64,000 nt of DNA from Eopsaltria australis (GCA_034509425.1 JAVTVJ010000033.1:4585001-4649000), one strand, 5' to 3'; shown: positions 11,875 to 24,044, counted from the first letter of the stretch. The notes: a model not told the origin generated them from the letters alone. Translations and numbers: made by a program.

Positions 11875-14800
11875 ATTTTCTATCTCCTTTCCAAAATTCT
11901 CACACTTTGTGAAAGCAGCTGCTGTACATAATTACCTACGAGTGCTCACTTTTTAAGACCCTTGAAAAGCAGGATTTTCCCTCAAAAATGGGGGTACTGT
12001 CCACAATGATAATTCACAGCAAGTCTTGAAGCAAGTCAACGTCATCTTTGGGACATACTTTGGTGTGCAAAACTGAATTCACGGACAGTGTGAGGGTCTA
12101 AAGGAGGAAAAGAATTGGTCTTTCCAATAAAGTCAAGAAGATTCAGAGACAAAGAGGTTCTGTAGGATTAAATGGCTTGTGATTTTCTAAAATGTGTCAC
12201 TTACCCTGGGCATCTTGGGAGATTTTGCATTAGAGCAAAGATAGGCAGGAACAGAGAAAGACTACACAAGAATATTGACATCTGTTTCTTCCAGCCAGAA
12301 GGCTGAAACGCTCCTAGAATAAATATGGGAAAAGCAGGCAGATCGTATAAGAAAGAAAACGTGCTTATTTCACACAGCAGCAGAAATTAAAGCTGGTAAA
12401 GGAATACATTTCCTACCTGAGAAAGTCTCTCAGGTGAACCTTTCACTAGTTTTCTTTTTCATTCTCTAGTGGCATTATATGCACACCTCATGGAAGCAGA
12501 ATACTCTGGCTTTAAGAAGGCACATCAGCCTGCACTCTGTGTTCATCCTAGCTTTTTCATAGTGATTGTAGGGCTCTCTGTGGATGTCTGCAGGGGTCAG
12601 TTGTCCCCAGTAGTAGCTGTGAAGGTGCTGGGAGGTCTCTCAGCACAGCTGTGCTGATGTTTGAAGATGGGCTAGGAGAAGTGAGGAGAGGTCCTCCCAA
12701 ATCTGACACTGCCACCTGCACTGCAGCCCTCTGCAGTAAGAGTTCATGTAGCAAATAACCTATTGTAGGCTTACAATTTGGGGATGAATACATCATAACT
12801 CTTCTTTGGAATGCTAAAAAAGTTGTAGGTAGTTCTTGCCTCTCATATTACCCATGCTTGTTCTAGACAAGGTTCAGCAATCTGAGGGCATTAACTCATT
12901 TCATAGTGATCAGTCTGGTCTTTAGAAGCTCTGTTGGCTGGAAGGCAAATGTTGTGATTTACCTGTCACCATTCTCGACTTCCTAAGAAGAGATGAAGAT
13001 GATCCCATTTGCCTGTAGTTCAGGCTCAGGTGTCCTGTTTAGAGGATAGGAATTTAATTTATTTTATTCAGTGAACATGTTGATGAAGCCAACATATGCC
13101 TAATTTCATGAGCAGCTTGGTGGATGGAGATGTGTGAGAAATTTATGAACATGGGCAGGTCCTACACTATAAGCACTAAAACCCCATTAAAACTGATGGA
13201 GGTCCACCATGGGAGTAGGTCATGCTGATGTACATTTGGGCACTTTGTGGTAGATCTGCAACTACTATACTATAACTTAGGCAGTCAAAATCTTTTTATG
13301 TTAAGATCTTTGTTCCCCTTTCCTCCTCTATGAACAGTAATTGTCGGTTGCACAGCAGGATTACTTGGGGGCATATGAGTTTAAGGATTTTGCGATGTCT
13401 CTGACTGACACATCCTTTCATCCTTATTTGGTGTAATGACCGCCAACATGAAAACTACTGCTTGAGCTAATCTGTCTCCCACTGAAATCAAAGGCAGTTT
13501 TTAATACGGGGCCCTTCGTAGAATAAAGATACCTTCAAGAAAAAAAATGCAAGTATCACAAAATTTTACAAATTCCTTTCTAGATAGAACTGACAACTAT
13601 TTACTTTTGGCAAAATACCAGCTCCACAATCTCAGGATCTGATCATCTGCTGTCTATCACACACAGAAAAAAGGAGGTGGCAAATGCAAGAGAAGGGCAA
13701 TGAATTCAGAATAGCCCTTCTGTGCCCATAGTCTATTGTCATATTTATCCTAGCATAATCACAATGCCATAAACATTCAAAATACAAAGCACTGTCACAA
13801 ATGGCAGCTTTAGGTATTCAGCAGATTCAGCAGCAACTACTCTCTACTAAAGCCAGACAGACTGTTGGAAACTAGTCAGGAAATAGGATTTTGGTAGCTT
13901 CATGTTGTGAAAAATGCATTTTCATTGTAATTTCTGTTTGTTTTCATTTTTAATGATTCTTTTGGTTGGCAGTTGGTTGATTTATTGGTTCAAATACCCA
14001 AAAGCATCAGTGACTGGCTATTAAACAGAATTTGTGTAATTTTGGAAATGTACAGACTGAGACCTCATTAAATCAGTAGTATCCCTTTTGAAACCATCCA
14101 TGTCTACTCTCAATGCTAATGTAGTTGAATTAGTAATCATGCAATTGTTCAGGACTAAGGAATTACAGAGTCTGTGACTGCAAGCTTATTATAAATAGTA
14201 ATTGTGCATTTGATATTCTAGAAATGCAGAAAAAACTCAATTTTGTTGTACTTTTTATACAAGAACCATTTATTGACTGAATGCATATTTGTGTAGAATT
14301 ATTGCTTGTAAATTTATTGAGTTTAGCCTTTAGCATGGTAATTGAACCATACACACTAGGGCATCCAAAGAAAATGCAATATTACCAATATACTTCCCTG
14401 CAGCTACATGTTTCACCAAGAAAATAAAACTATAAAAATCTTAAATACATCTTTCCCTCATTCTTCCACAATGTTTTTTTGCTTTCTTTTTGAACCAGAG
14501 GGTGCTTGAATCAGTTGAGCTTCAATCTGTCTTTTTTACTGTTGTTCTGCTTATAGGTTTTTAGGTTTTCAATATTAGTGATGGGTAATTTGACATGGTA
14601 GAGTATCCAGAGATTTTGCAGCTGTCAGCTGCAAAGTTTGGAATAGGTTCTGCACTCTGATTCTCCATAAAGCAGAGATCTAATGTGGCTAAACTTGGGA
14701 ATAAAAGAATTATCTCTCGAGATCTTAAAAAATAGCTGTTTACCTGTTAGGAAACTTGAGATTATTTAAAGGGTTGCTCTGAAATCTAAATCTAAGGAGT

Positions 14801-16449
14801 CAGAGACCTACTCAGTATTTTATTTCCCTCAAAATCATATATCTAGAGGCTCCAGAACCATTTTGAAAATTTTTTAAGAATGAGGTTTAGATTCACCATG
14901 AGGCACAACTGTTCACAGTTTCATTCAGTGCTGTTCCTAGAGAAGGAAGCAAACAGTGTATTGTTGACTCAGCAAGTAGGTAGTTCTGGCTGAACAAATA
15001 GACTATCATAAATTTTGCTTTCATAACACAGTACAGGTTTTTTTATCATTGCTTTGTTTCATTTTGCTGTTATTTGCTTTTTGTTGTTTTTTTGTTTGGG
15101 TTTTTTGTTTTTGTTTTTGTTTTTTGGGTTTTCTTAAAGTGAATAAAACAATCGTCTTTATGTGACTGCCTCCTTTTATTTTTATTTTTTTTGCTCTGGG
15201 GGCTGAACACCACATGGTAGACAGTAATTATGCATGATCTTTATCAATAATGTAAAAGAACTCCCTATTGAAGATAGCTTAAGTGTCCTAAGAGTAAAAG
15301 ATCATGCAGCAAAAGCATAGGACTGTGTCATTCTCTGTGGTAAATAATACTCCTGAAGAAAAAATCTAAAAACCCCCCAGATTTAAAAGTACAAACACTG
15401 TTAACAGAATTCAAACTTTCTCTTCTAAAAAGAAAACAAACTATAAACTTGCATTAAAAAACACAAAGTAATACATAAATTGAAGAAAGCTCTCTTAAAA
15501 TTTTTTTTTACATAGTTCTAAGAAATATGTGGTGCTTGTTACATAACAATTTAACAGTGACTTGCAATTGAAAAAGTAATTCTATTAATGTGATATTGGA
15601 TTTTGATTTTATGTGACTGGATTTCTTTAATTTCACATTGAATTAATTTAAATATCAGACATATTAATAACCCAGACCTTTCTGCAGAATGTTGCACAAG
15701 AAAAGAAATCTACCAATTGCTTTATGACATTACACCTGTATCTTTACCACCTGTGCCATTTTGTGAGGTCTAGGAGAGTCTGAATTTTTTATGAGAAATA
15801 TAATTCTTTGTGTACAGTCATTTTTTCTTTTTTTCTTTGCTGGTTGGTAACACATAGTTTCTTAATAATTTAGGCCTACAGATTATTTGCAAATTAACTG
15901 TAGATAATGATTTAATAAGAATTTGATATTGATAATTTAGCAGTCAAACTCAGTGCTCAGATACTGAAATCACACGGCATTGTTTGTGGTCTCTATATTC
16001 ACATAGCAGGCAAAAGAGCAATTACTAGCAAAAAAAGGTACTTCAAAGAAGGAAAGTGAAAAATGAATACCTGATGGAAGAAATTCAGAGAATGGTACAG
16101 CTTTGCCACAATTCTGGATACCCCTTTTCCACAAGACAATAGTGTAATGCTGGGTGTACACCAGCCTATGTAGATAGGAGGGCCATTTTTTATGGTGCTA
16201 GAGAGACATGAAAGCTCAAACTTACTGCTGCAACAGTTTACTAATTCCCTAATGCATACAGCATTCTTCTACCCCCTTGCTCTCCTGTCTTTCTGCTAAA
16301 CCCTCTCTCCTGTTCTCCACTGTGAGAGCAATGAGGTCAACAGCCTTCATGTCTACTAGTATCCATATGATGAGATGTCAAAAATGTCTACATAGCTGCA
16401 GAACCACACACAGATCCCACTTTCAATTCCCTTCCTGAACAGGAACAGA
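11875..16449. other. Intergenic, no gene seen
   Basis: Unique AT-rich DNA. Present are a T/G-rich low-complexity tract (15073-15132) and possible pieces of the palindromic 'CATTGAAGTCAATG'-core repeats near 13172-13210 and 13483-13510. The 79-codon minus-strand frame at 12557-12796 matches nothing I know. Confidence 0.55.
15073..15132. repeat. T/G-rich (TTTTTG)n low complexity
   Basis: Sixty bases of T runs broken by single or triple G, with several TTTTTG units. A lysine/glutamine-rich frame on the opposite strand is an artefact. Confidence 0.8.
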
Positions 16450-16453
16450 ATGA

Positions 16454-16665
16454 AGGGAAGGGAAATTTGGGAAGGGAAGTTCAGGAAGTTTGGAAAGTTT
16501 GGGACGTTTGGGAAGTTCGGGAAAGGAAGGGAAGTTCGGGAAGGGAAGGGAAGTTCGGGAAGGGAAGTTCGGGAAGGGAAGGGAAGGGAAGGGAAGGGAA
16601 GGGAAGGGAAGGGAAGGGAAGGGAAGGGAAGGGAAGGGAAGGGAAGGGAAGGGAAGGGAAGGGAA
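16454..16665. repeat. (GGGAA)n pentanucleotide array with degenerate left half
   Basis: Positions 16571-16665 are 19 perfect GGGAA units. The preceding 16454-16570 is the same purine theme with TTTGGGAAG and TTCGGGAAG variants spaced irregularly. All glycine/lysine/arginine-rich frames here, on both strands, come from the repeat. Confidence 0.97.
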
Positions 16666-19600
16666 AAATCCTATGGAATTTGAAGTGAGTGAAATGACAG
16701 CAGAAGATGAGTTTCCTTTGAACAATAACAGCTTCAGATGCCAGTAAAATACTAGCTACTGGCTTTTAAAAGTAATCTAGAAAATTCTCATTGAATTTGG
16801 TATAGCTAAGATTTTACCAAAACCAGTTTTGTTAGCAATAAAACTTTGAGCTCCCCAGAGAGGCACACATTCTTGCTGATCCTTTCTACAATACAAAGGT
16901 GTAAGCCAACTATGAACCATATGAAAAAAAAGCGCTTTAGTGTACCAGATTTCTGATTAATCTTCTGTTAAATCAGCTGTTATAAACATTATACTTAGAA
17001 GGTAGTGTTTCTTCCTATCTAGTCCAAGACTTAATATGTCTTTACCTGAGAAATTAAGAATGCATGTTTACTTCTGGTAGCTACAGTCAACAAAACTATG
17101 CATTAATTTTATGTCTGATTTAAAGTACAGATCTCACTCTAATATCACTTATGGATAAAGACAGAAAGTAGTTTCAAAACTATTGGGGCATTCTCAATTG
17201 TATGAATAAATGTTATCTCAGCTTCCCTTTAAATTTGGATTATGTGTAAAGAGATAGTAAACACATAAAAAGACACATTCTTAAAACTCAGATCACTAAT
17301 AAATATTGTTATAGGTATATATTTAGACAAGAAAAGAAACAGTTATAATTCCCGTACAGTACTTACCCATTTTAACATTATCACATGGTTGTACAAACAG
17401 GATTATAACAAGCAAAAGAAAGCACTTTATTTAATGAATAAATAATCAAAAGCATTGGTGAGGATATTCTTAATAATATGCTGCTTCATACAGTTTAAAG
17501 TACATCAAACAACAAAATCCATAGTCCCAAAATTCCATTAAATAATACTGAGTAATTATGTTACTGATAATATTTATGTATATATATATAATCTATATAT
17601 ATATATGTGTGTATATAATCATATCATTATGAGTAATTAAGGTATCTATTTACATGCCATGCAATATTAGAATGTGTTGCAATACCTAGGCACAACAGGT
17701 GGATTTAAGAATGGCTGTGGCAAAAAAAAAAAAAAAAGAACAACTTATTTTGGAAAATGAGGGACATTACTTTCTTTAAGTCCTATTTTTTTCATAATAT
17801 ACAGTGAGAATTTCAGATATTTTCTGATAGCTAAAAACATCCTCGTTTTTGCTATTGTACAGTTAGGCAGCAGTATAAACTTCAACATGTAATAAGAACC
17901 ATGAGATGCTGCAGTTAGAGAAAGCATTCTTGCTTCAAAACATAGCATATGACACGCATGTCTGTGATATTCTTCTCATTGCAGACCCAGTTCTGTGAAA
18001 TTCTGAGCTACTCCTACAAGAGGAGGCTGACTGCTGTGTTCTAAAGAAATTAAGTGCACTCAGTGTCTCAAAAGAGCTGGAGATTATTTGGCAGGATGTG
18101 GGTACATGTCAGCACATAAGTTCTATTACTGTCCAGCAAAGTGGTGTGTCTGCATCAATGTAAAAATAAAAAGCAAACCACAACAACCAAAAAATAAACC
18201 CCAAAAAACCCCAAGCTTGTAATTCTTCATTTATTGGCATTTATTTGAGTTTATAAGTAGACTACATTGTGCTCTAAAAACCTGGAAACAGCACATTTAT
18301 TTCTTCTCAAATATTATATACTGCTCTATTGACCACTGTACACTAAAGGACTTGTCATTTCTGTTACTAATTTTGGACAGGTCCTGTCATTTTAGTTTTT
18401 AAGAGATTCAATAAAGCCTGAATGGTCAGAATCTGGCCCCCTATGTTATGATCTCATTTTTCAACTCAGCTGGTTGAAAATAAAGTATAGAATGGTCTCT
18501 CACGAGAAAAGCATTTTATAATAAAAGCAGTTGTGTTAAATAAAGTAGTATATTTCAGAGAACTGAAACTGAAACTCAAATAATGTGTGAAAAAAGGGTA
18601 TCTCACAATTTTACAAAGAAGCATCTACCAATGTAGTTGCTTTTTGGAACAAGAGGAGAAGTCAGAGGTGGTTTTAGATCAGGGGGTAATTATATTTGAT
18701 GGATGTGTCCACTAAGGTGGTGAGAAGTGCAAGTTAATAAAACTAATGTTAATTGAGTTACAGCTCAACTATCCATGATATACTGAGCTGATTCACGCCT
18801 CTGGGTTATGTTGTATCATGTTTTCTGTATATTAAAATGCCTTTCTGTGCTCTAGAGCTGGTCCCCTGTTTGAAGTTTTTCATCAGAGCAGCAATGATTA
18901 CAGGCATATTAATTAATTAAAGTCAAGACTTTGGAACACAGTTCCACAGAAGAAGTGTATTAAATGGGAAAAAAAATTGAGCTGTGAGCACTTAGTTGCT
19001 TTTGCAGTCTGAACTGGCTCATGTGAGAACATGTCCTATAAAGAATTCTCACGGCTTATTTATTTCATTCTTATGGCAAAGATACATGCCATAAAAAGTT
19101 TTATAATCTGAATCAGGTTAATAGTTTGTGGTCATGGGAAATCAAAACTTGTCCTTCTGTCTGAATTGGACATAGCACCACTGCTGTGCTTTCATGTCAC
19201 TAGCATACTTTTGTAACATATTTTGAGGTTCTGCCTAAGGCTGTTAGACCCTATCACCATGTCTTTTGGTATGTTATTGTCTGTGGCCTGTGGATCCCCT
19301 GACATCACCTACTGCCACATTCCATGATTTTCACTATGTCTTCCCTTTTATTAAAGCAACTAATGATTCCCTTTGCTTAAAACATCCCAAGATTCAGCTT
19401 CTGATCAATACTGCGATCTTTTTTTCCCTATTTCTTTGTTTTCCCTAGTCAGCTAAATCAGTCTTTAATCACTCTTGGTCTTTACTCTAACACAGGTGTA
19501 CATCTCTTGCATTTATGCCATTTATGTATCCAAAGCTTCCTGAGGTTCTCCATTATCTTAATATACTCCATGATGCAGTCCTTAAGATTCCTTCTGATCT

Positions 19601-19904
19601 TGAATCCTAATCATAACTCGCTAAGGTAATAATCACATTAAACAAGGAATGTGAATATAATTTTCTTCCTATCTACTCGTTAAAATTGATGTATACTGCA
19701 TTCTTCTAATTCTGCTCCATTTATTTCTTTGTCAGCCTTCATGCAGTGTTCCATACAGCTCCAGGTGAACTCCAACAAGGACACTGAGCAGGCAATTTCT
19801 TTGCCTATTTCTCTAAGGAAATGCAGTACAAAATTTTTCTTTTATGTGACCTCATCATTCTGTGGGGCTCAGTAATTCCACTATCATACTTTCGCTTCAA
19901 GTCA
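16666..19904. other. Intergenic, no gene seen
   Basis: Unique AT-rich sequence with a TA-rich tract at 17578-17618 and an A16 run at 17722-17737. A GGTCAGAATCTGGCCCC motif at 18425-18441 resembles the end of the palindromic amniote repeats described elsewhere, but the rest of such an element is not convincing. Confidence 0.5.
17578..17618. repeat. (TA)n-rich microsatellite
   Basis: Interrupted TA dinucleotides with a short GTGTGTATATA segment, about 40 bases. Confidence 0.85.
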
Positions 19905-20095
19905 CATCATCTCTAAAAGATCTCAAGAAGGCATCTAATCCATCTGCTCCCTCTGAAAAAACATGTATTGGTGTTGGCTATTTTTTCTTTCTATTCTTCA
20001 AAATATCAAACCCATCTCTAGGCAATCTGTTCTAGTTCATCACTACTTAAACCACTAGAAAATGTTTCACAGTGCATGTCTGAACTTTCTGGGTT
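19905..20095 (-). mobile_element. Ancient CR1 LINE 3' fragment
   Basis: On the plus strand, CATCTAATCCATCTGC near 19932, CTCTAGGCAATCTGTTCTAG near 20015 and AAATGTTTCACAGTGCATGT near 20060 match in order the antisense 3' region of old CR1 subfamilies. These are the 'catctagtccatcccc ... aggcaatttgttccagtgct ... aaagtttttcctaatgtc' landmarks. Divergence is high, and no coding part is retained. Family call from memory. Confidence 0.55.
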
Positions 20096-20730
20096 TTTTA
20101 AGTGGTGCTGACTGCTCTATCTTTAGTAAGAGTTGGCACAGCATAGGAATTAGTAGGACTAAATAATTATATCTGTGCATACTTTCCATTTTCTCTTTGG
20201 ACTAAGGGTTTTGGTCAGTGACAGCAAAAATAGAAGACTATGAAAGAAATATTTGGCAAACCTTTTTAGCAGTCTTTCAAGTGTGTACATTATGAAATAA
20301 ATAAATAAAGGACACTCAGTCTGAAGGAAAACAAAAAGCAAGAACTGACATCAGAGAGGCATCTGTATCATGACAAGTTATGAAAAATTTTAAGCAATAT
20401 TAACCTCAAGGATAGTAAAATTGAATAGTCACCAATACTCAGCTGTCAGCTCATTGGGTGCAGTGGGATTTCTGATTTTTTAAAATGCTCCTTATCTGAG
20501 ATATTACAGAATTCCAAAAGGCTTTTCCTTTTTTCCTTTTTTATTTATCTTTATTTCTGAGTTTTAGACAGCAGTAGTACTACTACTGATTGAGCAAACC
20601 AAATGGTGGTGAACAAATGGGTACTTATTAAATACATGTTTAGGGCCAAATCCAGATTTTGTGGAAAACTCTGGGAAACATTAATTTAGCTTAAATAGAA
20701 TTAAGATGCAGTTATCAGTGCTGCAGATAT

Positions 20731-20820
20731 TTCCTTCCTTCCTTCCTTCCTTCCTTCCTTCCTTCCTTCCTTCCTTCCTTCCTTCCTTCCTTCCTTCCTT
20801 CCTTCCTTCCTTCCTTCCTT
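20731..20820. repeat. (TTCC)n tetranucleotide microsatellite
   Basis: Ninety bases of perfect TTCC repeat (22.5 units) with no interruption. On the other strand it is a GGAA array, the core motif of ETS-family binding sites. Confidence 0.98.
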
Positions 20821-21132
20821 CAATTCCTTCCACAATTCCTTCCACAATTCCTTCCTTCCACAATTCCTTCCTTCTTTCCTTCCACAATTCCTTCCTTCCA
20901 GAATTCCTTCCTTCCAGAATTCCTTCCTTCCTTCCTTCCAGAATTCCTTCCTTCCAGAATTCCAGAATCCAGAATTCCTTCCAGAATTCCTTCCTTCCAG
21001 AATTCCTTCCAGAATTCTTTCCTTCCTTCCTTCCAGAATTCCTTCCTTCCAGAATTCCTTCCAGAATTCCTTCCAGAATTCCTTCCTTCCGGAATTCCTT
21101 CTGGAATTCCTCCCTTCCTTCCAGAATTCCTT
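20821..21132. repeat. GAATTCC/TTCC compound repeat field
   Basis: Directly joined to the TTCC array. It first holds several CAATTCCTTCCA units, then 15 GAATTC hexamers separated by one to four TTCC units, grading at the right into CTCTCTG/TTTCTT pyrimidine sequence. The 183-codon minus frame and the 178- and 135-codon frames over it are repeat artefacts. Confidence 0.95.
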
Positions 21133-21848
21133 CTCTCTGTTTCTCTATCCCTCTGTCTCTCTTGCTTTCTTTTTCTTCTTTCTTTCTTGGCCTTGTTTTG
21201 CCCCTGTCTTTTTGTTTTAATAACCATTTCAAAGCTGGGTAAGTCTTAAGATTCTAAAATTACACAGAATTTGAGAAAATGAGATTAGAAAATTTTCACC
21301 TGCTAGCAATTTAAACCAAATTTGTTTTAGCTCCCCCTGCACAGGTTGATAATAAGACAAAGTATTGAAGGTTGAACCAGACTGTAGTTCTCTTTCTGCA
21401 GCAACAGTCATGTCTTTTATTTTCTGTCCATGATAGAAACATTTTCAAATACATTCTGTTTTAATGGCATTTGTAATTCAAACTAGTTGGTGTTATTTGG
21501 ATTTTCAAATAATTGTTGTATTTCTGGTTCTAATATAGAACTCAGTGCATCTCTGTTTTAAAATTCAGCCTGTTCAAAAATAGGTATTCTTATTGATATG
21601 TATTTTTCAATGTTGTTCAGCATTTTCTTTTTTTTTTTTTTCCTGGGCTGCAATAAAAATTATTATGTAACTACTCAAATTTTCCCTATAGGAAAGAATT
21701 TACTGTATTTTGATATGACTTTATTCTTCTCTCAAAGGAAAGACCAAAGTGTGGTAAATGCTGAATTTCCTATATGCTACCCCTGTACTTTTACAAAGAT
21801 TCATGCAAGGATGCTTATTCCATGTGCCTATGTAGGCCTAACAAATCT

Positions 21849-21954
21849 GGGCTAGATTCTGTCACCCTTGTGTTGAGTAAGTTACACTTTACCCAATTCA
21901 AATAACTCATTTTGAGTAAGTTCCTATTTACATAGGAATAACAGAATATAGCCC
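21849..21954. repeat. Short palindromic (MITE-like) interspersed element
   Basis: The left end GGGCTAGATTCTGT (21849-21862) and right end ACAGAATATAGCCC (21941-21954) are inverted repeats matching at 13 of 14 positions. The interior has GAGTAAG motifs in the style of palindromic repeats common in sauropsid genomes ('gattctg...gagtaag...cagaatct'). It is 106 bp with no coding capacity. I cannot name the family and see no clear target-site duplication. Confidence 0.55.
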
Positions 21955-22149
21955 TCAGAATTTATCATTTGCTGTATATTCATCTTACACATATCTATAT
22001 GAATCAAATGTACCATGGTATGCTTAGAAAAATAACTGGAAATTCAGAATGAAGCAAAGAAACAAACCAACCAACAATAACAGAAAGAAAGAAATTAACA
22101 GGAATAAAGTCCCTTAGGCATCTGCCCAAGAACTAACACAACACAATCA
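21955..22149. other. Intergenic spacer beyond the distal PCDH9 poly(A) signal
   Basis: Short AT-rich spacer. It includes the GU-rich element (minus strand) that supports the poly(A) site at 22163. Nothing else is seen. Confidence 0.4.
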
Positions 22150-22162
22150 GGAATTCAGAACA

Positions 22163-22168
22163 TTTATT
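22163..22168 (-). terminator. PCDH9: Candidate distal poly(A) signal of PCDH9
   Basis: AATAAA on the minus strand. About 13 bases later comes a GU-rich segment (22131-22150, reading TTGTGTTGTGTTAG), which suits a downstream cleavage-stimulation element. This is the best-formed of three candidates and would give a 3' UTR of about 1.9 kb. Confidence 0.5.
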
Positions 22169-22233
22169 GCAAAAGCTGATTAACTAAATAATGTTGAACT
22201 GGCAAAGCAGTAACAAGGATAACTGGTTAGATA

Positions 22234-22239
22234 TTTATT
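22234..22239 (-). terminator. PCDH9: Candidate middle poly(A) signal of PCDH9
   Basis: AATAAA on the minus strand, about 1.8 kb downstream of the stop. No strong GU-rich element follows it, so it ranks below the distal site. Confidence 0.3.
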
Positions 22240-22522
22240 CTGTCAAAGTCATCAAACACCCCTCACAAACTGACATAAGTACTGCAATAAGCAATGCACC
22301 CCTAACCCATTTTTAAGCCTTTTATACTGTGGAGGAAAAAAAAAAAAAAGTGAACTGCTATATACAAAAAAAAAAAATAAAGAAAGAAACAAAAAAGATT
22401 CTGGTTTTTGGTAAAAATAAAATCACCTTCAGATTAGCTAGATTTGTTACTTTAAGATTGATGTTTCACTGTGGCATAAGTAACTTGCTTTTTTCTGTAA
22501 GGACATTTCTTTTTGCATGCTA

Positions 22523-22528
22523 TTTATT
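22523..22528 (-). terminator. PCDH9: Candidate proximal poly(A) signal of PCDH9
   Basis: First canonical AATAAA after the stop codon on the minus strand (within CAAATAAATA), about 1.5 kb into the UTR. Downstream sequence is A- and G-rich rather than GU-rich, so it may be a weaker site. Confidence 0.35.
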
Positions 22529-22777
22529 TGTGTAAATCATCTTTCATGCCTTAACAAAAACCATCTAAAAATGTTTTGGATTTGGATTTGCTTTGCGTGC
22601 AACTTAGATCTTACTAACATTAGGAGTCACTCTGCTGGTTTGACTGAGGTGACATGATACTGGTACCTGCCAGGCATCGACCAACTATGATAACAAACAG
22701 TTAAACAGCAATAATTAGAGATTTAACCCTTTAGTTCCCCCAACTAGCCTACCAGGAGAATGCTCTGTTACATCATG

Positions 22778-22784
22778 AAGGCAC
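22778..22784 (-). promoter_or_regulatory. miR-124 seed match in the PCDH9 3' UTR
   Basis: The minus strand reads GUGCCUU, complementary to miR-124 positions 2-8. The base opposite position 1 is C, so it is a 7mer-m8 site. miR-124 is the main neuronal microRNA, which suits a brain-expressed gene. It lies in the UTR for all three poly(A) choices. Chance occurrence cannot be excluded. Confidence 0.35.
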
Positions 22785-23520
22785 AACACATTAAATATTC
22801 TGTGGCTATGGTCTAAAAACACTCGTGTTACTACAACGTTAACGCAGATGAAGATCAACACAAATGCTGCTGTTTCAGCAATACAAACTGTCTTAGGTAT
22901 AGACACACACCTGCCCAACTGGAAAAACATCATTGTATTTTGCTCCTGTAGGATTTCCTCCATATATTTCAGCTGGGATCAACATCAGCTACCACTCATT
23001 AAATGACAGACTACAGCTAATTTGATCAAGGATCCCATACAAATAGCTTTCTCCCTCACCCATCACCACACATAATTTAAATATTCTTTTGTTTTGCAAT
23101 TTCCCTGTTTTATGAAAGATAATGGATATTAAACAAAAAATTGCTAAGTTTTTAAGCCCTTACACAAATCCTTTCATTTCTTAATATTAAATAAAAAAAA
23201 AGAAAAAAAGAAGAAATTCTAACTGAATGCTGGCTTCATTTGCCACTACATAGAAAAAATGTTTCTTTCCCTTTCTACAAGCAACCTTTCTTCCCACCCC
23301 ATCACTCTTTTCACTTTAAATACAAGTGGCTTGAGTTTCTTGGAACATTGTGTGTCAGACAGACTACTAACACAGAAACACCATCACTGAAAATAAAAGC
23401 AAAACAACAAGAAAGCAAATGAAAGAAATTAAAAAGCTACTGTGAAACACAGAAATATGCTACAGTATCTTTTCAAGTGAACATTATAAGTACACAAAAA
23501 TTGTAAGTAATAATTGTTGC

Positions 23521-23528
23521 TATTTACA
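23521..23528 (-). promoter_or_regulatory. Pumilio-response element in the PCDH9 3' UTR
   Basis: On the minus (transcribed) strand this reads UGUAAAUA, an exact match to the UGUANAUA consensus bound by PUM1/PUM2, which repress or localise neuronal mRNAs. An exact 8-mer occurs by chance fairly often, so function is an inference. Confidence 0.4.
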
Positions 23529-24044
23529 AGTATTTGAACGCTGATTGACTTACAAGTGTCCACTAACATTGTTAATAGCACAACAGGTTTAATGTTTACA
23601 GCTTCAATTGTTTGCAATATGATCTCAAGTATAACGGTCCCAGCATAGATCAATGACAACAAAAGCACAATTTTCTATCTGGATATGCTTTTCAATCTTT
23701 GCAATCCACTGAGCTTTCGCACTCTCTCACTCTCCAAATGCATCTTCTGTTGTTCATAGCAGCAGTCCAGGGTCAAAAAACAAAGAAACAAAAAAAGATA
23801 TTTTCAAACTGGAGAGATCTCTGCAGATTTCAAACATGTCTATTTAACAAAACCACACAACTAGTAAAAACACTCTTTCATGTTGCAGGACATCATACCT
23901 TCCACGGTGCTAACATAAAGATATGCATATCTCTGCTAGGTGAAGCATAGTTCTAGAGGTCTACCCAGTACATAAAGCTCTGACACACACATAGTATTAG
24001 CAAGTCTAAGTAGGCTAAAGTCATTGGTCCAAAGTAACCATTTC

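Larger units (their letters stand above)
22150..24044 (-). other. PCDH9: Probable PCDH9 3' untranslated region
   Basis: This is the sequence downstream of the PCDH9 stop codon on the minus strand. No canonical AATAAA occurs on that strand until 22528. It is therefore inferred to run about 1.5-1.9 kb to one of three AATAAA motifs between 22163 and 22528. It contains a UGUAAAUA Pumilio-type element (23521-23528) and a GUGCCUU seed match to miR-124 (22778-22784). Short A-rich tracts occur at 23187-23215 and 22334-22390, and no other repeat is obvious. The exact end, and use of alternative ends, cannot be decided without transcript data. The small open frames here are not credible genes. Confidence 0.65.

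Noticed and set aside
16423..16747. Gly/Lys/Arg-rich and Pro/Ser/Phe-rich frames
   Set aside because: Direct translation of the (GGGAA)n array; the 5-bp period keeps all three frames open.
20681..21242. Long opposing frames of 183, 178 and 135 codons
   Set aside because: They lie wholly over the TTCC/GAATTCC repeat and read as low-complexity peptides on both strands, with no domain and no splice context.
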